NCBI GenBank assembly: GCA_963669435.1
Contig: OY770025.1
Location: forward strand, 1,426,001 to 1,490,000
Reading direction: 5' to 3'
DNA: 64,000 bases
Source of the DNA: CALJFL01 sp963669435
GTDB taxonomy: Bacteria; Pseudomonadota; Gammaproteobacteria; Pseudomonadales; Halieaceae
Shown one piece after another: positions 1-7,912 of this stretch. Numbering within the stretch: the first letter of the stretch is position 1; each line of letters opens with the position of its first letter. Below the pieces are notes generated by a model that made no database searches, had not been told where the DNA came from, and saw only the letters and a program-made list of their open reading frames with translations. Both the position numbers and the translations under genes were made by a program.

Positions 1-44
1 AGCCACTCCAGATTTTCCGCTATCAAGCCTAGTGAAAAAAATGC

Positions 45-75
45 TTTACCTCAACTTTACTTGAGGTATTAGCAT
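45..75 (+). promoter_or_regulatory. SoxR-type promoter and SoxR box
   Basis: Seen: an 18-bp near-perfect dyad at 49-66 (CCTCAACTTTACTTGAGG) lies between a -35 box TTTACC (45-50) and a -10 box TAGCAT (70-75). The spacer is 19 bp (51-69). Known: the SoxR box of soxS is CCTCAAGTTAACTTGAGG, placed in an overlong 19-bp spacer and preceded by the same TTTACC. MerR-family activators untwist such promoters. Inferred: the downstream VOC gene is activated by a SoxR encoded elsewhere, in response to redox-active compounds. Two of 18 box positions differ from the soxS box. Confidence 0.8.
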
Positions 76-115
76 ACACATAAACACATCAATAAAGTTA
101 TTGAGGAGAGAAGAC

Positions 116-547
116 ATGATCAAACTGGAACACTTGAATTTGGTTGTCAGGGATATTCCCGAAACACTCAAGTTTTACCAGGCGGCATTCCCCCATTGGA
201 AAGTGCGCCACGCCGGCAATGGCGAGTGGTATGGCAAGCCGCGAAAGTGGCTGCACTTTGGTGACGACTACCAGTACCTCACCCTGAACGACGATGGCGA
301 GGGGGAAAGCCGCGACTTGTCCGGTCACGAACCCGGACTGGCACACTTTGGCTTCGTATCGGACAACCTCGATGCGCTGATTAATAGACTGGAAAACGCG
401 GGCTTTCCGGTGAACAAAGACGGTGCAGAAGAACCCTATCGCAAGAACGTGTACTTCATGGATCCCAATGGGTTTGAGGTAGAGTTTGTCGAATATCTGA
501 GTGACGTACCGGAGCAGCGGAATTACTCAAGCGAAGAGCACGCTTGA
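116..547 (+). CDS. VOC (glyoxalase/bleomycin-resistance) family protein
   Basis: A single-module vicinal-oxygen-chelate protein of 143 residues. The fold's marks are the opening EHLNLVVRD strand, the central GLAHFGF strand and the closing FMDPNGFEVEFVEYL block, whose Glu is a usual metal ligand. The ATG at 116 is chosen because GAGGAG at 103-108 is ideally spaced; an upstream TTG at 101 lies inside the leader. It is the first gene behind the SoxR-type promoter and converges on the alpha/beta hydrolase. VOC proteins include glyoxalases, dioxygenases and drug-binding resistance proteins, and the substrate cannot be told from sequence. A role in detoxifying redox-cycling compounds or electrophiles is inferred from the promoter. 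Confidence 0.88.
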   Translation: MIKLEHLNLVVRDIPETLKFYQAAFPHWKVRHAGNGEWYGKPRKWLHFGDDYQYLTLNDDGEGESRDLSGHEPGLAHFGFVSDNLDALINRLENAGFPVNKDGAEEPYRKNVYFMDPNGFEVEFVEYLSDVPEQRNYSSEEHA

Positions 548-553
548 AGTACA

Positions 554-598
554 GGGGTTGATCGCGCCGGAGTCTTGCTCCTTGTGGTGATTAACCCC
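554..598. terminator. Inverted repeat between convergent genes, possible bidirectional terminator
   Basis: GGGGTTGATC (554-563) faces GATTAACCCC (589-598), pairing over 10 positions with one G-T wobble. A smaller GGAG/CTCC hairpin lies in the loop. It sits between the stop of the VOC gene and the stop of the opposing hydrolase. There is no clear T-run, so intrinsic termination is only a possibility. Confidence 0.3.
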
Positions 599-612
599 CT
601 TCAGTTGGCACC

Positions 613-1488
613 CTACGCAACATCATCCACAGGCGTAGCCAGAAACTCGCCTATTGCCTGCAGAGACTCCGGCTCGGTCAGCTCTGGTGCGTGGCCGCAT
701 GAAGGAACTTCCACCAGAGCCATGTGCGGGTGGATTCTTTGCATTTTCTCCACAGTATCGAGACTAAGGATGTCGGACGTTTCTCCACGCACCACCAGCA
801 AAGGGATACCGCTGATCGCCGCAAAGGAACTCCACAGGTCCGGCGGCGCAGCTACATCGGCAGACTCATCCGTCGAGGCGCCGATATTGCGATCATAGTT
901 AAGGACAGGACGCCCCGCTTCATCTTCTCGATAGAGATTACCGGTAATCCGCTTCCAGTCGGCGGCCTGAAACAAGGGGTACTCGTTGCCCAGGGTTTCT
1001 TGAGTTTGTGCTATGGCTTCAGGCCATGAGACTACATCCACGCGCGTACGCATATACGACTGAATGCGTTGCAGTCCAGCTGCCTGCACCTCGGGACCAA
1101 TATCATTGAGAATGATTGAGCGGACATTGCCACGTTCCCTGGCACCACACAGTATCGAGACCAGCCCTCCAAGAGACGTTCCTATCAGCGTTACCTCGGG
1201 AGCATCAATCCGATCGAGAAGGTTTAACACATCGGCACAATATACCTCGGGAACATAATTCTCCGGCTTTGGATCGTTGTCCGACCGACCTCGTCCTCGG
1301 AGGTCTACTGCAACTACCCGGTAATGTTTACTTAGGTGCTCCGCCAGGACAGCGAAGTCGGCTGAGTTACGCGTAAGCCCAGGGATACAGATGATTGTTC
1401 CGGCCTCGGCTCCCACGCACCTGTAATCTCTGGCGTATAGCTTAAGGCCGTCGTGGCTTGGAAACCAATAATCTGCATAGGCTGACAT
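613..1488 (-). CDS. Alpha/beta hydrolase
   Basis: A 291-residue alpha/beta-hydrolase with no signal peptide. The oxyanion region is near IPGLTRNSADF (about residues 35-45). The nucleophile elbow is GTSLGG (about 103-108, Ser nucleophile). A late SCGHAPELTEP segment carries the expected catalytic His, and the acid is probably the Asp of the SDILSLD stretch. It follows the TonB receptor by 86 bp on the same strand, so it is probably co-transcribed and under the same TetR-type operator. That context, with 3-hydroxybutyrate dehydrogenase nearby, makes an esterase or hydroxybutyrate-oligomer hydrolase plausible, but the fold alone does not give the substrate. Confidence 0.85.
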   Translation of the reverse strand: MSAYADYWFPSHDGLKLYARDYRCVGAEAGTIICIPGLTRNSADFAVLAEHLSKHYRVVAVDLRGRGRSDNDPKPENYVPEVYCADVLNLLDRIDAPEVTLIGTSLGGLVSILCGARERGNVRSIILNDIGPEVQAAGLQRIQSYMRTRVDVVSWPEAIAQTQETLGNEYPLFQAADWKRITGNLYREDEAGRPVLNYDRNIGASTDESADVAAPPDLWSSFAAISGIPLLVVRGETSDILSLDTVEKMQRIHPHMALVEVPSCGHAPELTEPESLQAIGEFLATPVDDVA

Positions 1489-1574
1489 GTTGTGTTGATC
1501 TCTGTGTACTGTTCTTCGCAGTCAGGAACAGAAGGAGCCCACAGCGGGGCCCTCCAGTAATGCCCATAGAGTTT

Positions 1575-3878
1575 TCAGAATTGGTAGGATACGTTTGCGG
1601 TCCAGGTTCTCGGTGCACCATAAAAAGCCAGCTCACCCGACCCGAGGTTATAACCGCCGGTCTTGTACTCGGTATCGTTGATGTTCTTTAGATAGAGACT
1701 GACAATCCAGTGCTCGTTGCTCGAATACCAGTTGGCACTCGCATCCCAAACCGTATAGGAAGAATCCTGGTCACAGCTGCAGGGTACGTTGTTGAAGTTT
1801 CGGGTAGCGTCCCGGTAAGCCAGGGCAGTGTTAAGTACTAAACTGCCATAGCTGCCGATATCCAGATCATAGTTCAGCCCGAGATGTCCGGTCCAGTCCG
1901 GCGCATTGAGCATCTCCCAACTGTCCGAGACGTCAACACCGCCAGATATAACTTCGTCGAGCTCGGCGTCGAGATGACCAATAGTCACTGTAGTACTCAG
2001 GTTTTGGGTGATCTGGCCCATCGCCTCGAGTTCAAAGCCAGTAATGGAGGCGGTTCCAGCGTTGAGGACATCCGAAGAAAAGAACACAGGTGGCGGCTGG
2101 GTCTGCTGTACGGTCAACTGCATATCGGTGTAATCCATATCAAAGACCGTGAAATTCACCCTGAGTCGGTTGTCCCAGAGCTCCGACTTTACGCCCGCCT
2201 CCCAGGTCTCCACGATTTCCGGGTCGTAACCATCAGCGACATTCGGATTCACAGAGGCATCCCCACGCATGTCAAAACCGCCTGACTTGAATCCCTCGGC
2301 ATAGCTGACATAGAACATCACCGCATCACTCATTTTCCAATCCACTTTGAAAGAGGGACTGGTCTCAGTCCAACTATCGTCTGCCTCGTCATCACTGATA
2401 TCAGTTGCAACGCCCAACAAGGTATCGTCTGCCGGATCACCGAAAGTAAATGCCGTGCCCTGCGTTGTGGTGTAAGGGAAGGAGTTAGTCGTAAAGTAAG
2501 AGAAGCGACGGATATTCGAATCTTTCTCGTCGCGCGTGGCTCGAACGCCCGCGGTGAGGGTGATTGCATCAGTAATATCGTAATTGACGTTCAGGTATGC
2601 AGAGGTACTCGTGGTATCTACATCCCCACCGATTCCCAGGTCGAAGTGCGAGCCATCCATCACCGTGCCATCAAGATCGTTCAGGACAACATCAAAGGCC
2701 CCCGCAGAATTTCCATCGAAGTAGTAAAGACCGCCCACCACGGCAAATCGGTCGCCAGTAAAATTGAGCTGTAATTCATGTGAGGTTTGCTCATCGGTAT
2801 AGGAGGCTGGAACATCAAAAGCATCCAGCGGGGTCGCCTCAAAGTCGATAAACTGCTGAGTCTCCCCCTCACGATCCGCAAAAATATACTTGATGGAAAT
2901 GTCGTCACTGTAGTCATAACGAGCAGTAAAGGAGTAACCCTCGTTTTCTACATTGGACTTGTGGGTGGTTCCACAGGCAGAGTCGTAACGATCACCCGAG
3001 GCGAGAAAAAGCTCTCCGGTTGCCGGGTGAGTCAAGCTGGTTTGGCTGGACTGCGTGCCACACAGCTGATTGGAATCATCGTTGGTTTTGTCTGCCGCCA
3101 GTCGAAAGAACAACTGGTCGCTTGGGGTGTATTCGACGCTTAAACGGCCGACCTCAACATCCTTGTTGTAGTTTTCTTCGCGGTCATTAAAAGTGGCAGT
3201 CGCAAGATCATAACCCGTACGCACCGTTCCATAGCCATCCCGCTCCATCTTCGAAACCGCACCGCCGATGTACAGGGTATTTTCGATCAATGGCAGCTGA
3301 CCCGACGCTGTGACTTCCTGCTGCCCATAGTCCCCGTAGCCGAGCTTTAGCCGCGCCGTTGCCTCGCCCTCCATAGTTCGCGTGATATATTTGATCGCGC
3401 CGCCCACGGTGTTCTTTCCATACAATGTGCCCTGGGGACCGCGCAATACCTCGATCCGCTCCACATCAAAAACATCCATTACCGCGGCCTGGGGACGGGC
3501 ATAATAAACATCGTCCACGTAAACACCCACACCTGGCTCAAAGCCCCATAGGGGATCTTGCTGACCCACCCCACGGATGTACGCAGTAAGTGTCGAGTTA
3601 GTCGCCCTGCTGGCGCGAAACTGCGCATTGGGCACGCTCTTTTCCAGTTCGATAATGCTCGTGACCCCGGTGTTTTCCAGCTCTACAGCACTGAAAGAAG
3701 AGATCGAAACGGGTACTTGCTGAAGATTTTGCTCGCGCTTTTGAGCGGTGACGATCACTTCTTCCAATGTCACCGAATTACTTGTCTGGGCGATGCCAAC
3801 AGCTGGATACAACGCCGTGGCTGTGGCGACAGCCAGGGCTTTCAGGATGGGGGGTTTGGCGGGTCTAAACGTATTCAT
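1575..3878 (-). CDS. TonB-dependent outer-membrane receptor
   Basis: A 767-residue receptor. A signal peptide ends near AVGIAQ, followed by a TonB box of the EEVIVTA type at about residues 38-44. The plug domain contains the typical VERIEVLRGPQGTLYGKN and GGAIKYIT motifs at about residues 140-170. A long beta-barrel ends in NVSYQF with the terminal aromatic residue. Start ATG at 3878 has AAGGTG upstream. It imports a large or scarce substrate across the outer membrane with TonB energy. The sequence resembles the proteobacterial receptors with the QKREQNLQQVPVSIS opening, which serve many organic substrates and are not obviously siderophore-specific. The promoter carries two TetR-type operators. 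Confidence 0.93.
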   Translation of the reverse strand: MNTFRPAKPPILKALAVATATALYPAVGIAQTSNSVTLEEVIVTAQKREQNLQQVPVSISSFSAVELENTGVTSIIELEKSVPNAQFRASRATNSTLTAYIRGVGQQDPLWGFEPGVGVYVDDVYYARPQAAVMDVFDVERIEVLRGPQGTLYGKNTVGGAIKYITRTMEGEATARLKLGYGDYGQQEVTASGQLPLIENTLYIGGAVSKMERDGYGTVRTGYDLATATFNDREENYNKDVEVGRLSVEYTPSDQLFFRLAADKTNDDSNQLCGTQSSQTSLTHPATGELFLASGDRYDSACGTTHKSNVENEGYSFTARYDYSDDISIKYIFADREGETQQFIDFEATPLDAFDVPASYTDEQTSHELQLNFTGDRFAVVGGLYYFDGNSAGAFDVVLNDLDGTVMDGSHFDLGIGGDVDTTSTSAYLNVNYDITDAITLTAGVRATRDEKDSNIRRFSYFTTNSFPYTTTQGTAFTFGDPADDTLLGVATDISDDEADDSWTETSPSFKVDWKMSDAVMFYVSYAEGFKSGGFDMRGDASVNPNVADGYDPEIVETWEAGVKSELWDNRLRVNFTVFDMDYTDMQLTVQQTQPPPVFFSSDVLNAGTASITGFELEAMGQITQNLSTTVTIGHLDAELDEVISGGVDVSDSWEMLNAPDWTGHLGLNYDLDIGSYGSLVLNTALAYRDATRNFNNVPCSCDQDSSYTVWDASANWYSSNEHWIVSLYLKNINDTEYKTGGYNLGSGELAFYGAPRTWTANVSYQF

Positions 3879-3986
3879 AAGGCACCTTGGAGTAATTATC
3901 AGTGTCGACCTTTTGCTGTGGGGTCCAATCTGCCGGGCGAAACATCAACCCATGTGAACGCAGACTGGCACCGCTATCAGCGTTAA

Positions 3987-4006
3987 AATTCAACATTTGT
4001 TGAATT
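3987..4006. promoter_or_regulatory. Downstream operator of the TetR-type palindrome
   Basis: AATTCAACATTTGTTGAATT is a dyad with 8-bp perfect arms around ATTT. It lies just downstream of the predicted transcription start of the receptor gene. It shares the TTCAAC-n4-GTTGAA core with 4021-4038 and 5539-5556. Position and symmetry suggest a second repressor site that strengthens repression. Confidence 0.72.
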
Positions 4007-4015
4007 CTGGGTTTC

Positions 4016-4044
4016 AATATATTCAACGCTTGTTGAATTGTCAA
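4016..4044 (-). promoter_or_regulatory. Receptor promoter with operator in the spacer
   Basis: On the minus strand, TTGACA (4039-4044) and TATATT (4016-4021) are separated by exactly 17 bp. That spacer is the palindrome ATTCAACGCTTGTTGAAT (4021-4038). A 25-bp stretch (4015-4039) is repeated identically at 5533-5557. Repressor binding here would directly exclude RNA polymerase. Confidence 0.82.
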
Positions 4045-4062
4045 GCACGGCTCATCATTTTC

Positions 4063-5493
4063 TTAGCAGTCAGCCCTGCGCAGGAACAGCAGGAAGCAGA
4101 TACAGGCGAAGACGGCTGATGCAATTATTGCGTAACTTGCTGATACTGCAGGATTTACCACGCCACCGAGGAGGTTGAGATAGAAATGCAGTGCCAGGCC
4201 GATAAATGCCGAGCCAGCCACCAACCAAAGGGGCACATGACCTCGGTATAGCACGCCAACGAGGATGGGAACCGCCGAAGCGGCCGCCAGCCCGTAGACC
4301 CCCTTCTGGGCAAACAAGCCAATCAAGGCCGGTGGATTCCAGGCGATCATCAGCCCGAATACGCCAACGGCAACCAGCACCCACCTGGACCACACAAGCC
4401 CCTTTTCGCGGCTACCCGTCAGGGGAATGACAATGTCATTCACCACCATCGCGGACAGGGAGACCAGAATTCCGTCCAGTGTACTCATACCCGCAGCAAG
4501 CAGGGTGATGAATACGAAGGTCAGCGTTAGCTCGCCCAGCAATGATCCGGTGAATTCAAAGATCAGGTACTCGCGAACGACCGTGTCCTGTTCAGCAATT
4601 TCCAGTCCCGAGAGTCGCGCGTAAAAACCGACCATGAGAACCAAGGTGAATAAAGCGCCGACACCGAAGGTGGTCCCGATGAATTTATTGATATCGGCTT
4701 CACTTCTAAGGTACAGAACTTTGGTCAGGATGTGGGGCTGCAGCATCAGTGCAAAGGTAATGATGAAGCCGCTGCCGAAGACCGAGAAGAAGTCGTAGTA
4801 CAGATCGCTATCGTGGTTATAGGTTGCGGCAAATCCAGGACCAATGCTGTCCAGGGCTTCGAGAAAACCGCCATTAAAGTATTTGAAGCCCTGCACAAAC
4901 AACAGCACGGTGACAAACATCATCATGAATCCCTGCAGCGTATTGGTATAGGCATGCGCGTAAGTGCCGCCCATCAATACGTAGGAAAAGACAAAAACCA
5001 GGATAACGATCAACGCCACCTTTTGATCAATGGGAAACAGACCCGCCATCAGAATGCTGCAGCCAACCAGTATCAACACGACAAAGACGACGGATAACAA
5101 GTTGATTAGCGCAAAGAACAAACTAAAACCCCGATTGCCATAACGGTGGTGAATCCAGTCCGGAATAGTCAGGGCACTGGAAGACTCGCCAAAGCGCAGA
5201 AAGCCACGGGAGAGCAACAGGAAGGCACAGAGAATACCGAGTGAACCGGCAACACCGTAGTGCAGGTAGGCCGACAGACCGTGCACAAATACAAAACCGG
5301 GGTTGATCACGAAGGTAGCGGTAGAGGCGATTGAGGCAGCCAATGTGACCCCAACGATGTAGGGACTCATATCCTTGTTACCTATAGAGAACCCGTCAAT
5401 ATCCTGGGTTTTACGCATGCCAACCCAGGACAGCCAGTAAATCAGAACCACATAGCTGGCAACGAACAGGTACTTGAAAACTTCAACGATCAT
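4063..5493 (-). CDS. Sodium:solute symporter (SSS) family protein
   Basis: A 476-residue inner-membrane protein with about 12-13 hydrophobic segments. The early IDGFSIGNKDMSPYIVG and ASIASTATFVINPGF motifs are typical of the SSS family, whose members couple Na+ to solute uptake (PutP, ActP and the monocarboxylate carrier MctP). The ATG at 5493 is preferred because it opens the first transmembrane helix. The reading frame extends upstream to a TTG inside the operator, which is unlikely to be used. The gene is divergent from the TetR regulator and carries the operator in its own promoter. Next to 3-hydroxybutyrate dehydrogenase, a monocarboxylate substrate is a reasonable inference. Confidence 0.9.
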   Translation of the reverse strand: MIVEVFKYLFVASYVVLIYWLSWVGMRKTQDIDGFSIGNKDMSPYIVGVTLAASIASTATFVINPGFVFVHGLSAYLHYGVAGSLGILCAFLLLSRGFLRFGESSSALTIPDWIHHRYGNRGFSLFFALINLLSVVFVVLILVGCSILMAGLFPIDQKVALIVILVFVFSYVLMGGTYAHAYTNTLQGFMMMFVTVLLFVQGFKYFNGGFLEALDSIGPGFAATYNHDSDLYYDFFSVFGSGFIITFALMLQPHILTKVLYLRSEADINKFIGTTFGVGALFTLVLMVGFYARLSGLEIAEQDTVVREYLIFEFTGSLLGELTLTFVFITLLAAGMSTLDGILVSLSAMVVNDIVIPLTGSREKGLVWSRWVLVAVGVFGLMIAWNPPALIGLFAQKGVYGLAAASAVPILVGVLYRGHVPLWLVAGSAFIGLALHFYLNLLGGVVNPAVSASYAIIASAVFACICFLLFLRRADC

Positions 5494-5533
5494 TTTCCAC
5501 ACCACTAACTTGTGTTTACAGGAAGCTTGCGGC

Positions 5534-5562
5534 AATATATTCAACGCTTGTTGAATTTACAA
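5534..5562 (-). promoter_or_regulatory. Symporter promoter with TetR-type operator
   Basis: On the minus strand, TTGTAA (5557-5562) and TATATT (5534-5539) flank a 17-bp spacer (5540-5556). The spacer forms the palindrome ATTCAACGCTTGTTGAAT (5539-5556). The layout is the same as in the receptor promoter. Since it lies between the divergent symporter and tetR starts, it may control both directions. Confidence 0.8.
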
Positions 5563-5615
5563 GAATATTTATCAACAGGCCCGTTACAGCGCGAAGGAGT
5601 GTTACGACCAGAACC

Positions 5616-6263
5616 ATGAATAAATCCAAAAAGGGCGAAAAGCGCGAGCGCATCCTCGACGTGGCCGAAGAACTGTTTGCATTGCATGGCTACGACGGCG
5701 TAACCATGCGACAGGTTTCGACGGGGGCCGGGGTAGACGTGGCACTGGCGAACTATCACTTCGGTAAGAAACTCGATCTGTTCTACGCAGTGTTTAACCG
5801 TCGCGCAGACTACCTGGCCAATACGCGCAAGGAATTGCTGATTGCAAATCAAAGCGAAGCGGGAGACACACCGCAGTCGCTGGAACAGGTCATCGAAGCG
5901 TTCCTGCTTCCCCTCAAGCTCGCACAGGAAAGTGGCGACCCGGGGTGGAAGAACTACATGGCGCTATTGGCGTACGTGATGACTTCAGCGACCTGGAACA
6001 GCGTTCTGATGAAGGACAACTTCGACAAATTCGTCGGCGAATTTATCGATGCCCTGAAACTGATATTCCCCAAGGCATCCGACCAGGACATCCACTGGTG
6101 CTATCACTACGTGTCCGGCGCCCTCGCACTCACACTGGCGCAAACAGGCAGAATAGACCGCCTGTCCGGCGGCAAGTGCCTGTCTTCCGATTTTGATGCC
6201 GCCTATGACCGCATGATCCCGTTTGTAGCAGCAGGTTTCCGGGCTATCTGCGGTGAGGAATAA
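5616..6263 (+). CDS. TetR/AcrR family transcriptional regulator
   Basis: A 215-residue regulator. Residues about 8-55 form the TetR DNA-binding domain: RERILDVAEELFALHG, then TMRQVSTGAGVDVALANYHF, then GKKLDLFYAV. The remaining helical domain should bind a small-molecule inducer and dimerise. Start ATG at 5616; AAGGAG at 5593-5598 is rather far, so the exact start is slightly uncertain. The gene overlaps the following dehydrogenase by 11 bp and is divergent from the symporter. The palindromes at 3987-4006, 4021-4038 and 5539-5556 are the obvious candidates for its operators. The inducer is unknown; 3-hydroxybutyrate or a derivative is suggested by the neighbours. Confidence 0.9.
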   Translation: MNKSKKGEKRERILDVAEELFALHGYDGVTMRQVSTGAGVDVALANYHFGKKLDLFYAVFNRRADYLANTRKELLIANQSEAGDTPQSLEQVIEAFLLPLKLAQESGDPGWKNYMALLAYVMTSATWNSVLMKDNFDKFVGEFIDALKLIFPKASDQDIHWCYHYVSGALALTLAQTGRIDRLSGGKCLSSDFDAAYDRMIPFVAAGFRAICGEE

Positions 6264-7035
6264 AGCACAGAAAGTGGCACTGGTAACAGGTGCCGGTAGC
6301 GGGATTGGCGCGGCACTGGCGCAAACGCTAAGCAAAGCTGGCTACACGACCATCTTTTCGGATCTAGATCCCGACTCGGCCCGAGAGTCAGCACAGACCA
6401 TGGAAGCCAAAGGCCTTGATGCAATGGCCCTACAACTCGACATAACGAATGATCAACAGATTACTGACGCGGTAGCACAAATTTCCAGACGGTTCGGACG
6501 TCTCGATATCCTTATCAACAACGCGGGAATGCAGCACGTGGCCAGCCTGGAAAATTTTCCACCAGAGCGCTGGCGGATGTTAATCGACGTGTTGCTAACA
6601 GGCCCGGCAATGTTATGCCGGGCGGCGCTGCCCTTCATGCGCGAGCAAAACTACGGCCGCATCATCAATATTGGCTCTATTCACTCGTTAATCGCTTCGC
6701 CATACAAAAGCGCCTACGTCACTGCAAAACACGGCCTGCTTGGATTTTCGAAAACCCTGGCGCTGGAAACAGCGGCTGCTGACATCACCATAAATACCGT
6801 CTGCCCTTCCTACGTACAAACGCCATTAGTGGAACGTCAGATAGGCAACCTGGCACTGGAAAACCAGATATCTGAGGAACAGGTGGTTGAGGAAATCATG
6901 TTGGCGCCCATGCCCAAAAAGGCGTTTATCGCCGTGGACGAGTTATCCGGCGCAATGATGTTTTTACTGAGCCCTGCGGCGAAACATCTAACCGGGCAGG
7001 CGATTGCAATCGACGGTGGCTGGACGGCTCAGTAG
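6253..7035 (+). CDS. bdhA: 3-hydroxybutyrate dehydrogenase (SDR family)
   Basis: A 260-residue classical SDR. It has the NAD-binding TGAGSGIG (about residues 14-21) and NNAG near 88. The catalytic set is Ser in INIGSIHSL, Tyr and Lys in SAYVTAKHG, and the ending LTGQAIAIDGGW. Segments such as NNAGMQHVASLENFP and RIINIGSIHSLIASP are characteristic of D-beta-hydroxybutyrate dehydrogenases, which oxidise (R)-3-hydroxybutyrate to acetoacetate with NAD+. The start is GTG at 6253, inside the end of tetR, so the two are translationally coupled. This places the enzyme in the TetR-controlled module with the symporter and receptor. Substrate assignment rests on family resemblance. Confidence 0.85.
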   Translation: MRNKAQKVALVTGAGSGIGAALAQTLSKAGYTTIFSDLDPDSARESAQTMEAKGLDAMALQLDITNDQQITDAVAQISRRFGRLDILINNAGMQHVASLENFPPERWRMLIDVLLTGPAMLCRAALPFMREQNYGRIINIGSIHSLIASPYKSAYVTAKHGLLGFSKTLALETAAADITINTVCPSYVQTPLVERQIGNLALENQISEEQVVEEIMLAPMPKKAFIAVDELSGAMMFLLSPAAKHLTGQAIAIDGGWTAQ

Positions 7036-7066
7036 GTAACGCTCACCCTACCCGCGCCCAGGGGAA

Positions 7067-7711
7067 TCAATCGTCGTCTGGATCGTCGTCCCCGCCGTTG
7101 CCATTGCCATTGCCGTTGCCGTTCCCGTTGCCGTTTGACGACTTTCTAACCTTGAAGCGAGAAACGGTATCGCCAAAGGTCTCGCCACCCACCAGTGAGG
7201 TTTGCAACAATGGATTCAACATTGCGGCTCCCTCTTCGGTTAGTAGCAGAGAGACGTTTTCGATCCTTACCGTACCGCCATTGGACATGTCGGCGATGGG
7301 TTCACCCCCGGGAACAAACAGGTCTACCCGCCCCTGCAGGTTGCCATCTTCAGTAACAATGGCGCTGACCACCGGAGATTCACCGGTGTTGTCGATACGG
7401 AAGTTACGCAGTGATACTGGTGCTGAATCGCCGTTGCAATTGATGGCAATACCACCCTGGTGTTCGACTTCACCGGCAAAACTTTCCAGGTCTAGAACCC
7501 CCCCCGTTACCGGGAAGCGCCATCGCTCCGCCTGTCGGCTGAGCACACTGGGTTTAACCCGCTCGACTTCACAGCTTTCGAGCAGCAGCTGCATGTCCTC
7601 GGACAATATCATCACCGTAGCCCCCCGGCCGATCTGCTCGGTGGGTCCGGCCATCGCGACTCCGGCAAAGCTTGCCATCGCCAGCGCAGCTAAACGCATC
7701 AATCCATTCAT
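7067..7711 (-). CDS. Secreted protein with Gly-Asn repeat and acidic tail, unknown function
   Basis: A 214-residue protein. The ATG at 7711 is preferred because it directly opens a signal peptide (MNGLMRLAALAMASFAGVAMA) and has GAGAGG upstream; the frame itself is open further 5'. The mature part has no domain I recognise. It is predicted to be largely beta-structured, with three Cys-containing strands, and ends in a low-complexity tail of alternating Asn and Gly followed by an Asp-rich GGDDDPDDD. The tail is encoded by a hexanucleotide repeat. Such tails occur on secreted or surface proteins and may bind calcium, but no function is assigned. Confidence 0.72.
   Translation of the reverse strand: MNGLMRLAALAMASFAGVAMAGPTEQIGRGATVMILSEDMQLLLESCEVERVKPSVLSRQAERWRFPVTGGVLDLESFAGEVEHQGGIAINCNGDSAPVSLRNFRIDNTGESPVVSAIVTEDGNLQGRVDLFVPGGEPIADMSNGGTVRIENVSLLLTEEGAAMLNPLLQTSLVGGETFGDTVSRFKVRKSSNGNGNGNGNGNGNGGDDDPDDD
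7095..7136. repeat. Imperfect hexanucleotide tandem repeat in coding sequence
   Basis: Seven in-frame 6-bp units of the ccgttg/ccattg type encode the Gly-Asn tail of the minus-strand secreted protein. Slippage would add or remove GN dipeptides without changing the frame. Confidence 0.85.
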
Positions 7712-7912
7712 GTTATGCCTCTCATCTTTACCCGGCTTGACTAAAGTCTCGTCCAATTTAGCATTATTCGCCAGTGCAAACTGGTTATAACGCAAGATAG
7801 CCCTTGGTTATAGCAGTGCCCTGCAGTCAGCGAAAATGCCTGGAAACGGCCGGATATAGGCCGATACAGCCAAAACATGTCGCGCAATTCATTATGGATA
7901 CGCCGGCGCTAA

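Noticed and set aside
98..346. Open frame opposite the VOC gene
   Set aside because: It is a shadow of a real gene: no ribosome site, no family features, and it runs through the promoter and start of the VOC gene.
3987..4006. Binding site for the fatty-acid regulator PsrA
   Set aside because: PsrA-type sites have a CAAAC/GTTTG core; these palindromes have TTCAAC/GTTGAA and pair with a local TetR gene instead.
7098..7790. Long open frame of 230 codons opposite the Gly-Asn protein
   Set aside because: It is low-complexity (Pro-Leu repeats) created by the hexanucleotide repeat; the opposing strand has the signal peptide and ribosome site.
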